This document shows positions 1 through 5,208 of a DNA stretch of 7,200 nt, in pieces. The position numbers and the translations under genes were made by a program. Within the stretch, counting starts at the first letter, position 1, and the number at the start of each line of letters is the position of its first letter. The notes under the pieces were generated by a model. That model had not been told where the DNA came from. It searched no databases and worked only from the letters and a program-made list of their open reading frames with translations. Source of the DNA: an uncultured Clostridium sp. GTDB taxonomy: Bacteria; Bacillota; Clostridia; TANB77; CAG-508. The DNA is taken from NCBI GenBank assembly GCA_946496115.1, contig CAMMFK010000065.1, positions 1 to 7,200 on the forward strand, in the 5' to 3' direction.

Positions 1-710
1 GGTCCATGTAATGGACAAATCATTTTAATATCTAAAGAAGTGGCTTTTTTTAGTACATTTTGCGCTTGCATTCCGTTTTTTCCAACTATATTTATAAAAT
101 ATCTTCTAGATTCATCTACCCATGGTTCATCTGTGTCTAATGTTCCAAATTTTCCAAAAGCATCTGCTGAAAATAATATTTTTTCTGTTTGCTCATATGT
201 TAGCATAACCTCTGGCCAATGGACCATTGGTGCCATAAAAAATTGTAGAATATGCTTTCCTAAATTTATTGTGTCTGTTTCTTTTACCACTATCTTTTTA
301 TTATCTAACCAATTTTGAATATCTAATTGCTTTGTACCATCTACTTCTTCGCATATTTTGCCAAAGTCTACAAATTGTGGTAGCATTGAAAATACTTTTT
401 CATTTGAAATTATCTTAATATTTGGATATTTATTAAATAGTTTTCCTATACTACCTGAATGGTCTGGTTCTAAATGAGATATTACTAAATAATCTGGCTT
501 TCTGCCATCTAATTCTTTTTCTAAATTACTAAGCCATTCATCAGTTTTTCTTTTGTCAACAGTATCCATTATGGCAATTTTATCATCTAAAATCAAGTAT
601 GAATTATATGACATACCATTTTTTAAAATATATTGGTTCTCAAATAAATCTAATTCTTTATCATCTACACCAATATATTTGATATTTTCTGCTATATTTA
701 CGTCCTTCAT
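1..710 (-). CDS. fprA: A-type flavoprotein / flavodiiron protein (FprA family), N-terminal part
   Basis: Incomplete gene: 236 codons from ATG at 710 with no stop before the window edge, so the C-terminal part is missing. I read it directly from the minus strand. It is the metallo-beta-lactamase-like diiron domain of an A-type flavoprotein. The ligand motif HLEPDH is at residues 79-84 (ligands H79, E81, D83). H164 lies in MVHWPE, D183 in SADAFGKFG and H235 in CPLHG. Family members carry a flavodoxin domain with FMN after this point; it would lie outside the window. These soluble cytoplasmic enzymes reduce O2 to water and/or NO to N2O with electrons from rubredoxin or related donors. The start is supported by AAAGGAG about 17 bases upstream (near 728-734), which is rather distant; the N-terminus MKDVNIAENIKYIGV fits the family. 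Residues about 117-136 look like an extra loop compared with clostridial relatives as I remember them. It is the third gene of the trxA operon. Confidence 0.93.
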   Translation of the reverse strand, partial: MKDVNIAENIKYIGVDDKELDLFENQYILKNGMSYNSYLILDDKIAIMDTVDKRKTDEWLSNLEKELDGRKPDYLVISHLEPDHSGSIGKLFNKYPNIKIISNEKVFSMLPQFVDFGKICEEVDGTKQLDIQNWLDNKKIVVKETDTINLGKHILQFFMAPMVHWPEVMLTYEQTEKILFSADAFGKFGTLDTDEPWVDESRRYFINIVGKNGMQAQNVLKKATSLDIKMICPLHG

Positions 711-786
711 ATTTTATTTGTTTTTTTCTCCTTTTGACAATTTAACATCTTTATTTTTCGCATTTTTTATGATATTATTTATCAAA

Positions 787-1005
787 TTATTTTTTAGAAA
801 TGCTACTATTTTTATATACTTCTTCACTTTGCTTTTTTACAAATAAATTACACTTGCATATTTGTTTTTCTACAAATTCATCACAAGGGCATAATGTTGT
901 ATCATCTACATTAAGTCTACATGGGCAGTGTCCATCTTTTCTATATATACCCTCTAATATTTTTTGCACATATTCTTTGTCCGGATTTAATTCATAACCT
1001 TTCAT
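787..1005 (-). CDS. Ferredoxin-thioredoxin reductase catalytic (beta) subunit-like protein, compact form
   Basis: 72 residues, soluble, with six cysteines in three CxC pairs: CPCR (C27, C29), CPC (C39, C41) and CKC (C50, C52), followed by NLFV. This is the signature of the FTR catalytic subunit, which uses a [4Fe-4S] cluster next to a redox disulfide to reduce thioredoxin with one-electron donors such as ferredoxin. By alignment to the cyanobacterial enzyme, C27, C39, C41 and C50 should bind the cluster and C29-C52 should form the active disulfide. The protein is shorter than the usual length of about 110 residues. The loop between the first two CxC pairs is contracted, and the histidine of the usual CHC is lysine. 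No FTR variable subunit is visible. AGAAAGG at about 1014-1020 is the ribosome site. It starts 30 bases after trxA, which supports thioredoxin as its partner. Family assignment is strong; the donor and direction of electron flow are inferred. Confidence 0.85.
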   Translation of the reverse strand: MKGYELNPDKEYVQKILEGIYRKDGHCPCRLNVDDTTLCPCDEFVEKQICKCNLFVKKQSEEVYKNSSISKK

Positions 1006-1035
1006 TTTGTTTACCTTTCTTTGTTTTATATTAAA

Positions 1036-1350
1036 TTATATATACCTTTTTAATACTTCCTCTAATTCTGCTTTTGGATAAAATCCGCCAATTCTATCTA
1101 TAGCAGTTCCGTTTCTAAATATAATCATTGTTGGTACAGCTTCTATTTCATATTGATAAGCTAAGTTCCTTGATTCATCAACATCTATTTCTATTATATC
1201 TATATCTTGTCTTTCTTCTGCTATTTCCTTTAAAACTGGCATTAGCATTTGACATGGTCCACACCATGTTGCAAAAAAGTCTACAATTACTGGTTTTGTA
1301 TTTTTTAAAACCTCATTTTCAAATTCATCTTCTTTTATCTTTTTTAGCAT
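1036..1350 (-). CDS. trxA: Thioredoxin
   Basis: 104 residues, the normal length for a single-domain thioredoxin. The active site WCGPC is at residues 29-33 (C30 and C33 are the redox pair). D24 in VDFFATWC matches the conserved buried acid, and the cis-proline is P73 in AVPTMIIF. The glycine pair in DRIGGF near the C-terminus is also conserved. It is a cytoplasmic disulfide reductase for targets such as ribonucleotide reductase and peroxiredoxins. The start is firm: a strong GGAGGT lies 6 bases before ATG at 1350. It is the first gene of its operon, with an extended -10 promoter at 1387-1415. It is followed after 30 bases by an FTR-type reductase gene and then fprA. No NADPH- or flavin-type thioredoxin reductase gene is in the window, so the neighbouring FTR-like protein is the obvious candidate reductase. 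Confidence 0.95.
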   Translation of the reverse strand: MLKKIKEDEFENEVLKNTKPVIVDFFATWCGPCQMLMPVLKEIAEERQDIDIIEIDVDESRNLAYQYEIEAVPTMIIFRNGTAIDRIGGFYPKAELEEVLKRYI

Positions 1351-1386
1351 GATTTACCTCCATTTGTATTTTTTTATTTCAAAATA

Positions 1387-1415
1387 TTTATATCATATTA
1401 TGCTCATGTTTTCAA
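1387..1415 (-). promoter_or_regulatory. Probable sigma-A promoter of the trxA-FTR-fprA operon
   Basis: On the minus strand the -35 TTGAAA (1410-1415) and the -10 TATAAA (1387-1392) are separated by exactly 17 bases. TG precedes the -10 one base away, giving an extended -10. Transcription would start near 1380, about 30 bases before the trxA start codon, leaving a short leader that contains the GGAGGT ribosome site. It lies directly after the terminator of the preceding block. I see no clear operator palindrome. Confidence 0.6.
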
Positions 1416-1427
1416 TATTTTATAAAC

Positions 1428-1468
1428 AAAAAAATGAACTTTAAGCTTAATACTCAAAGTTCATTTTT
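1428..1468 (-). terminator. Rho-independent terminator after the DUF378 gene
   Basis: A perfect 13-bp stem (1430-1442 with 1456-1468) closes a 13-base loop. On the minus strand it is followed by a run of seven T (1428-1434, partly inside the stem). It begins 4 bases after the DUF378 stop codon and separates that transcript from the trxA promoter just downstream. The stem is A/T-rich at its base, so the transcribed U run can form the terminator. Confidence 0.8.
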
Positions 1469-1472
1469 GTAA

Positions 1473-1670
1473 TTAGTCATTATGTTCATACATAAAGTAT
1501 CTTATTGACCACAATCCTGATAGTCCAACTAAGGCATATATAATTCTACTAACTATACTCATTGTACCAAATATGCTATCTACTAAGTTAAAACCAAAGA
1601 ATCCTATTAATCCCCAGTTGATTGCGCCAATGATGACTAAAACTAAAGCTATTCTGTCAATTACTTTCAT
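1473..1670 (-). CDS. DUF378 small membrane protein (YuzA-like)
   Basis: 65 residues with two hydrophobic segments, about 5-26 and 38-58, so it is probably a two-pass inner-membrane protein. The sequence pattern (MKVIDRIALVLVIIGAINWG, then a VDSIFG turn and a second helix with YALVGLSGLW) is that of the DUF378 family, which includes B. subtilis YuzA. The biochemical function of this family is not known to me. TAGGAGT lies upstream of ATG at 1670, about 11 bases away. It starts 72 bases after sleB, with no terminator between, and is followed at once by a strong terminator. It is therefore probably the last gene of a sleB transcript and may share its timing; that is inference. Confidence 0.82.
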   Translation of the reverse strand: MKVIDRIALVLVIIGAINWGLIGFFGFNLVDSIFGTMSIVSRIIYALVGLSGLWSIRYFMYEHND

Positions 1671-1742
1671 ATCTTTTTTACTCCTATCTTTTAGTTTTAC
1701 ATTTTTAGTTTATGCAATTTTTTATATATTATTCATTTTCCA

Positions 1743-2429
1743 TTACTTACAAAATCTATGTTTTCCTATTGTTACAGTCATGGGTCTTGACCAAATCCAT
1801 TTATTTGTAGCTGTTGCTGGATTAAAATAATATATTGCTCCATATGTTGGATCCCAACCATTTATTGCATCTTGAGCAGCTTTTCTTGCTGTAGCATCTG
1901 GTGTTAAATTTATTTGTCCATCTGAAACACAATCAAACGCCCCAGATTGATAAACTACTCCTGAAATGGTATTTGGAAATGAACTTGATTTTACTCTATT
2001 TAAAACTACTGCTGCAACTGCAACTTGTCCAGTATAACTTTCACCTCTTGCTTCACCATAAACTACTCTACTCAGAAGATTCAAATTACTTGAGCTTACA
2101 TTACTACTCGACGTAGATGAGCTACTAGATGAATTATATATTCCCATTGCTTGTAAAGTTTTCGTTCCAGCTATTCCATCAACAGTTAATCCATTTTTCT
2201 TTTGAAAACTTTTTACTGCTGACAAAGTTGCACTTCCATAAATACCATCTACACTTCCAGAATAATATCCCCAATTTTTTAATTTTGTTTGAATTTGTCT
2301 AACTTCATCTCCCCTTGAGCCATATTTTGAAAGTGCCTGAACTTCGGCATTTCTAACCACAATATTATAACTTACAAAAAGCATAATTGCTAAAATCAAT
2401 AAAATACCAATTTTTCTTTTAATTTTCAT
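1743..2429 (-). CDS. sleB: Spore cortex-lytic enzyme SleB (peptidoglycan-binding domain plus cell-wall hydrolase domain)
   Basis: 228 residues. A basic N-terminus (KIKRK) and a hydrophobic stretch at about 7-25 form a signal sequence, with a possible cleavage after VQA (30-32). Residues about 37-96 are a PG_binding_1 repeat (SRGDEVRQIQTKL, VDGIYGSATLSAVKSFQ, GLTVDGIAGTKT). A serine-rich linker spans about 99-115. Residues about 117-228 are the Hydrolase_2 domain, beginning SRVVYGEARGESYTGQ; E126 matches the catalytic glutamate of SleB lytic transglycosylases. In spore formers SleB is exported from the forespore and cuts muramic-delta-lactam cortex peptidoglycan at germination. GAGGAT precedes ATG at 2429. 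Its usual partner gene ypeB is not adjacent; a DUF378 gene follows instead. Without ypeB a cell-wall hydrolase of the related CwlJ/SleB family in another role is possible, but the domain order favours SleB. Confidence 0.88.
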   Translation of the reverse strand: MKIKRKIGILLILAIMLFVSYNIVVRNAEVQALSKYGSRGDEVRQIQTKLKNWGYYSGSVDGIYGSATLSAVKSFQKKNGLTVDGIAGTKTLQAMGIYNSSSSSSTSSSNVSSSNLNLLSRVVYGEARGESYTGQVAVAAVVLNRVKSSSFPNTISGVVYQSGAFDCVSDGQINLTPDATARKAAQDAINGWDPTYGAIYYFNPATATNKWIWSRPMTVTIGKHRFCK

Positions 2430-2463
2430 TTTAAAATCCTCAAATTAAATTTTGAAGTTTTAA

Positions 2464-2494
2464 TATTTTGACTGAAATTCAAAATTTTACATTC
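2464..2494 (-). promoter_or_regulatory. Possible sigma-G-like promoter of sleB
   Basis: On the minus strand GAATG (2490-2494) fits the sigma-G -35 pattern GMATR. CAAAATA (2464-2470) matches six of seven bases of the -10 pattern CATAMTA. The spacer is 19 bases, one more than usual. Transcription would start about 27 bases before the sleB ATG. In AT-rich DNA such matches arise by chance, so this rests largely on sleB being a known forespore gene in Bacillus. Confidence 0.33.
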
Positions 2495-2498
2495 AAAT

Positions 2499-2541
2499 AA
2501 AAAACCTTCTTTGAAATTATTTTTTCCAAAAAAGGTTTTTT
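2499..2541 (-). terminator. Terminator of the fhs transcript (probably bidirectional)
   Basis: Inverted repeat: AAAAAACCTT (2499-2508) pairs with AAGGTTTTTT (2532-2541). The stem extends inward with one mismatch (TTTG 2510-2513 with CAAA 2527-2530). On the minus strand the 3' arm ends in six T, and on the plus strand it ends in seven T, so it could stop transcripts in both directions. It lies about 200 bases beyond the fhs stop, on the far side of the inverted-repeat element, and just ahead of the sleB promoter region. Confidence 0.72.
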
Positions 2542-2552
2542 TATGCAATAAT

Positions 2553-2720
2553 TTTTAATTTAAGCTTCAATATATGTTCTAGAGCTTTTAGCGACCTGAG
2601 GCAGCGTGAGCATTTTAATTATAACTAAGTATATCTGTCGAAGTGAGCGTGCAAGCGTTTTCGCGTAAGCGAAACCGTGAGGCAAATGCGGAAGAACATA
2701 TATTGAAGCTTATTTTAAAA
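2553..2720. repeat. Inverted-repeat element in the 3' region of fhs, GC-richer core (MITE- or REP-like)
   Basis: A perfect 19-bp inverted repeat, AAGCTTCAATATATGTTCT at 2562-2580 with its complement at 2693-2711, encloses 112 bp that are visibly richer in G+C than the flanks. A further 6-bp pairing outside it (2553-2558 with 2715-2720) lengthens the stem after a small internal loop. Inside are a 6-bp pairing (2610-2615 with 2684-2689) and a compact hairpin (2659-2674). The motif TGAG followed by GC, or by C, recurs at 2597, 2607, 2644 and 2678. TTTTAA occurs just outside each arm (2553-2558 and 2713-2718) and could be a target-site duplication, but it is too AT-rich to prove. No reading frame fits. 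It occupies most of the 314-bp gap between sleB and fhs. It could be a mobile miniature element, a REP-like palindrome or a structured RNA; the sequence alone does not decide. Confidence 0.7.
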
Positions 2721-2743
2721 TTATTAGAGATTGTATCATAATT

Positions 2744-4396
2744 TTAGAAAATTCCTACAATATTGCCATTTTCATCTATGTCTATGTTTTCAGCTGCTGG
2801 ATTTTTTGGAAGTCCTGGCATTGTCATTATTTTTCCTGTTTTTACAACAACAAATTCTGACCCGTTTTTTAGTTCTACAGAACTTATATGTATATCAAAT
2901 GGATTTTTGCAAAGTAAATTTTTAGGATCATCTGAAAATGAATATTGTGTTTTTGCAATGCATACTGGCATATTTTTTGCTAAGTTTCTTATTTGCTCTA
3001 TGTCTAATTTAGCTTCTTCTGAATATACCACATTTTTTGCCCCATATATTTCTTTTGCTACTTTTTCTATTTTTTCTTCCAAGCTCAAATTTAATTCATA
3101 AATTGGCTTAAAGTTTTTTGGCTTTTCACAAATTCGAACTACTTTTTCAGCCAAATCCTTTGCTCCAATTCCGCCTTTAGCCCAGTTTTCTAATAAGCTA
3201 AATTCTACTTTTCCTTCTAATTCATTTTGTAAAATTTCTATTTCTTTTTCTGTATCTACTGTAAATTTATTTATTGCTACAATTGGATTTAGTCCATATT
3301 TTTTTATATTTTCTACATGTTTTAATAAATTATTTATTCCTTCTTTTAAAGCTTCTTCATTTTCATTGTTTACTTCATCTTTAGCCACTCCACCATGATA
3401 TTTTAGTGCTCTTAATGTAGCTACTATAACTACTGCATCTGGTGAAATTCCCATTTGCCTACATTTTATATCTAAGAATTTTTCTGCTCCTAAGTCTGCC
3501 CCAAAACCTGCTTCTGTAACAGTGTAATCACCAAGTTTCATTGCCATTTTAGTTGCTAAAACGCTATTACATCCATGAGCAATATTTGCAAATGGCCCTC
3601 CATGAATTATCGCTGGATTATTTTCTAAAGTTTGCACAATATTAGGATTTAATGCATCCTTTAATAATACTGTAAGGCTTCCTTCTGCATTTAAGTCGTG
3701 ACAATATATTGGATTGCCTTGTTTATTATATCCAACAATTATGTTTCCTAATCTTCTTTTTAAATCTTTAATAGATGTTGCTAAACAAAAAATTGCCATT
3801 ATTTCTGATGCAACTGTAATGTCAAAATGATCTTCTCTTGGAGTCATATTTTTTTCTCCTGAAAGTCCTATTTCAACAGTTCTTAGAGCTCTATCGTTTA
3901 AGTCAACACATCTTTTCCAAGTAATTTTTTCAAATCCAAGTTCATTTCCTTGAAAAATATGATTGTCAATTATTGCACTCAGTAAATTATTTGCTGAAGT
4001 TATTGCGTGAATATCTCCTGTAAAATGAAGGTTTATATCTTCCATTGGAGCTACTTGTGAATGTCCACCGCCTGTTGCTCCTCCTTTTATACCAAATACA
4101 GGACCTAGTGATGGCTCTCTTAATGCTAGAATTGCATTTTTATTAATAGCATTTAATCCATCTGCGAGTCCAATTGAAGTAGTTGTTTTTCCCTCTCCAA
4201 GTGGTGTTGGATTAATTGCTGTGACTAATATTAGTTTTCCCTCTTTTTTATTTTTTAAATTTTCTAAATAATTTAGAGAGATCTTTGCTTTGTATTTTCC
4301 TATTGGCTCTACTTCACTTTCTGGAATATTGAGCTTATTTGTTATTTCCATAACATTTTTTAATTTTGCACTTCTTGCAATTTCAATATCTTCCAT
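2744..4396 (-). CDS. fhs: Formate-tetrahydrofolate ligase
   Basis: 550 residues, close to the usual length of about 555. It catalyses ATP + formate + tetrahydrofolate to 10-formyltetrahydrofolate, an entry step to one-carbon metabolism and to the methyl branch of the Wood-Ljungdahl pathway. The nucleotide-binding loop TPLGEGKT is at residues 64-71 (K70). The family block REPSLGPVFGIKGGATGGGH, with GDIHAI soon after, follows at about 93-135. The second family signature VATLRALKYHGG is in the middle, and MTMPGLPKNPAAENIDID marks the C-terminus. The start is firm: GAGGTG lies 6 bases before ATG at 4396. It is cytoplasmic, and a homotetramer in characterised clostridial enzymes. No other C1 or acetyl-CoA pathway gene is in the window, so acetogenesis cannot be claimed; the gene alone also serves purine and serine/glycine metabolism. 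It has its own promoter at 4417-4446 and is separated from the upstream YuiD-like gene by 70 bases. Confidence 0.97.
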   Translation of the reverse strand: MEDIEIARSAKLKNVMEITNKLNIPESEVEPIGKYKAKISLNYLENLKNKKEGKLILVTAINPTPLGEGKTTTSIGLADGLNAINKNAILALREPSLGPVFGIKGGATGGGHSQVAPMEDINLHFTGDIHAITSANNLLSAIIDNHIFQGNELGFEKITWKRCVDLNDRALRTVEIGLSGEKNMTPREDHFDITVASEIMAIFCLATSIKDLKRRLGNIIVGYNKQGNPIYCHDLNAEGSLTVLLKDALNPNIVQTLENNPAIIHGGPFANIAHGCNSVLATKMAMKLGDYTVTEAGFGADLGAEKFLDIKCRQMGISPDAVVIVATLRALKYHGGVAKDEVNNENEEALKEGINNLLKHVENIKKYGLNPIVAINKFTVDTEKEIEILQNELEGKVEFSLLENWAKGGIGAKDLAEKVVRICEKPKNFKPIYELNLSLEEKIEKVAKEIYGAKNVVYSEEAKLDIEQIRNLAKNMPVCIAKTQYSFSDDPKNLLCKNPFDIHISSVELKNGSEFVVVKTGKIMTMPGLPKNPAAENIDIDENGNIVGIF

Positions 4397-4416
4397 TTAA
4401 ACACCTCGCATTTTTT

Positions 4417-4446
4417 ACTATATAATATTTCTTTTGTACTTGTCAC
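4417..4446 (-). promoter_or_regulatory. Probable sigma-A promoter of fhs
   Basis: On the minus strand GTGACA (4441-4446, five of six to TTGACA) and TATAGT (4417-4422, five of six to TATAAT) are spaced by 18 bases. Transcription would begin near 4410, giving a leader of about 14 bases with the GAGGTG ribosome site. This is too short for a riboswitch. It allows fhs to be expressed apart from the nusB-xse genes upstream. Confidence 0.5.
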
Positions 4447-4466
4447 TAATACTATTAATTCTTTTA

Positions 4467-4895
4467 TTAAAAAATTACTCCTACAACAAAACCAATTAGT
4501 GCTCCTGCTGCAACTTGTACAGGTGTATGTCCTGTTTTTTCTTGTAAATATTCTGCTGGTGTCATATCTTTAACTTCTTTTACAACCCTATTTAATATAT
4601 GTGCTTGTTCTCCAACTGCTCTACGTACTCCAGCTGCATCATACATTGTAATAAATGCAAATAATACACTTAATGCAAATATAGGCTCATCAACTCCTAT
4701 GTGTTTGCCTATTAAAGTAGCAAGTGATACTACAACTGCTGAATGTGAGCTAGGCATTCCACCTGCTCCCATAAATCTTTTAATATCCCATTTTCCTTCT
4801 TTAAAATATTCATATAATACTTTAAACATTTGTATCCCAAACCATAAAACAAATGGTATTATTAAGTATTTATATTGATTAAAAAAATTTAGCAT
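4467..4895 (-). CDS. Divergent PAP2-family membrane protein (DUF212, YuiD-like)
   Basis: 142 residues with hydrophobic segments at about 10-28, 52-66, 72-86 and 126-142. It carries the three acid-phosphatase-like motifs of the divergent PAP2 (DUF212) family: GGMPSSHSA (45-53), DAAGVRRAVGEQA (86-98) and GHTPVQV (122-128). H51 and H123, with R91/R92, are candidates for the phosphatase centre, by analogy with PAP2 enzymes. Its substrate is unknown; a lipid or isoprenoid phosphate in the membrane is a reasonable guess only. AAGGGG lies about 7 bases before ATG at 4895. It follows xseB by 75 bases with no terminator, so it is probably co-transcribed with the xse genes. In many clostridia a gene of this family sits near xseB and isoprenoid genes; here fhs follows instead. 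Confidence 0.88.
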   Translation of the reverse strand: MLNFFNQYKYLIIPFVLWFGIQMFKVLYEYFKEGKWDIKRFMGAGGMPSSHSAVVVSLATLIGKHIGVDEPIFALSVLFAFITMYDAAGVRRAVGEQAHILNRVVKEVKDMTPAEYLQEKTGHTPVQVAAGALIGFVVGVIF

Positions 4896-4970
4896 TTTGT
4901 TTCCCCTTCTTTAAATATTAATACTATTCTTTAGAATAAGCAAAAATAATCAAGCTATGAGTAAGAATAA

Positions 4971-5192
4971 TTATTCAGCATTATCTACTGTAAAATCTTT
5001 TTCTTCTCCATTTACAAGAATAGTTATCTTCTTTTCGGCTTCTTCTAGAATTTTATTGCATTTTTGAGATAATTTCATTCCTTCTTCGAATTTTTTTACT
5101 GAAGTATCTAAATCTAAATTATCATTTTCTAATTCATTTGCAATTGACTCTAACTTTTGCATTGCTTGTTCAAATGTTAATTTTTCTTCCAT
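4971..5192 (-). CDS. xseB: Exodeoxyribonuclease VII small subunit
   Basis: 73 residues, typical for XseB. The family pattern is clear: LTFEQAMQKLESIANELEND, then LDTSVKKFEEGMKLSQKCNKIL and EAEKKI, forming two amphipathic helices. Several copies bind one XseA chain to make exonuclease VII, which cuts single-stranded DNA from both ends in an ATP- and metal-independent way in E. coli. It starts 13 bases after the xseA stop. Its ribosome site AAAGGA (5201-5206) touches the xseA stop codon, so translation of the two subunits is probably coupled. The stop codon sits in a 12-bp palindrome, GAATAATTATTC (4965-4976), of unknown meaning. Confidence 0.96.
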   Translation of the reverse strand: MEEKLTFEQAMQKLESIANELENDNLDLDTSVKKFEEGMKLSQKCNKILEEAEKKITILVNGEEKDFTVDNAE

Positions 5193-5200
5193 TTTGAAAT

Positions 5201-5208
5201 TCCTTTCA
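5201..5208 (-). promoter_or_regulatory. xseB ribosome-binding site overlapping the xseA stop codon
   Basis: On the minus strand the xseA stop TGA (5206-5208) runs straight into AAAGGA (5201-5206), with 8 bases to the xseB ATG. Ribosomes finishing xseA are placed to start xseB, which fits a complex needing several small subunits per large one. Confidence 0.75.

Noticed and set aside
711..786. Separate promoter for fprA
   Set aside because: TTGATA occurs near the end of the FTR-like gene, but no acceptable -10 follows at 16-18 bases.
40..846. Plus-strand open frames of 92 and 97 codons
   Set aside because: They lie opposite the fprA reading frame and the adjoining gap, have low-complexity hydrophobic translations and match no family; the minus strand gives a clear flavodiiron protein.
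800..1352. Plus-strand frames opposite the FTR-like gene and trxA
   Set aside because: They are antisense shadows; the minus-strand proteins have complete catalytic motifs.
1573..2116. Plus-strand frames of 85 and 71 codons opposite DUF378 and sleB
   Set aside because: The translations are rich in Leu, His and Phe, with no family match, and arise from codon use of the genes on the other strand.
2581..2692. CRISPR-like or tandem array in the GC-rich core
   Set aside because: The TGAG motifs are short, irregularly spaced and not embedded in uniform repeats and spacers.
2731..3101. Plus-strand frames opposite the end of fhs
   Set aside because: Shadow frames; the fhs C-terminus is conserved through this stretch.
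4924..4940. Small hairpin TATTCT/AGAATA as a terminator after xseB
   Set aside because: The loop is only two bases and there is no U run.
4896..4970. Promoter for the YuiD-like gene
   Set aside because: Only weak pairs such as TTGCTT with TAATAT were found; in DNA this AT-rich they carry little weight.
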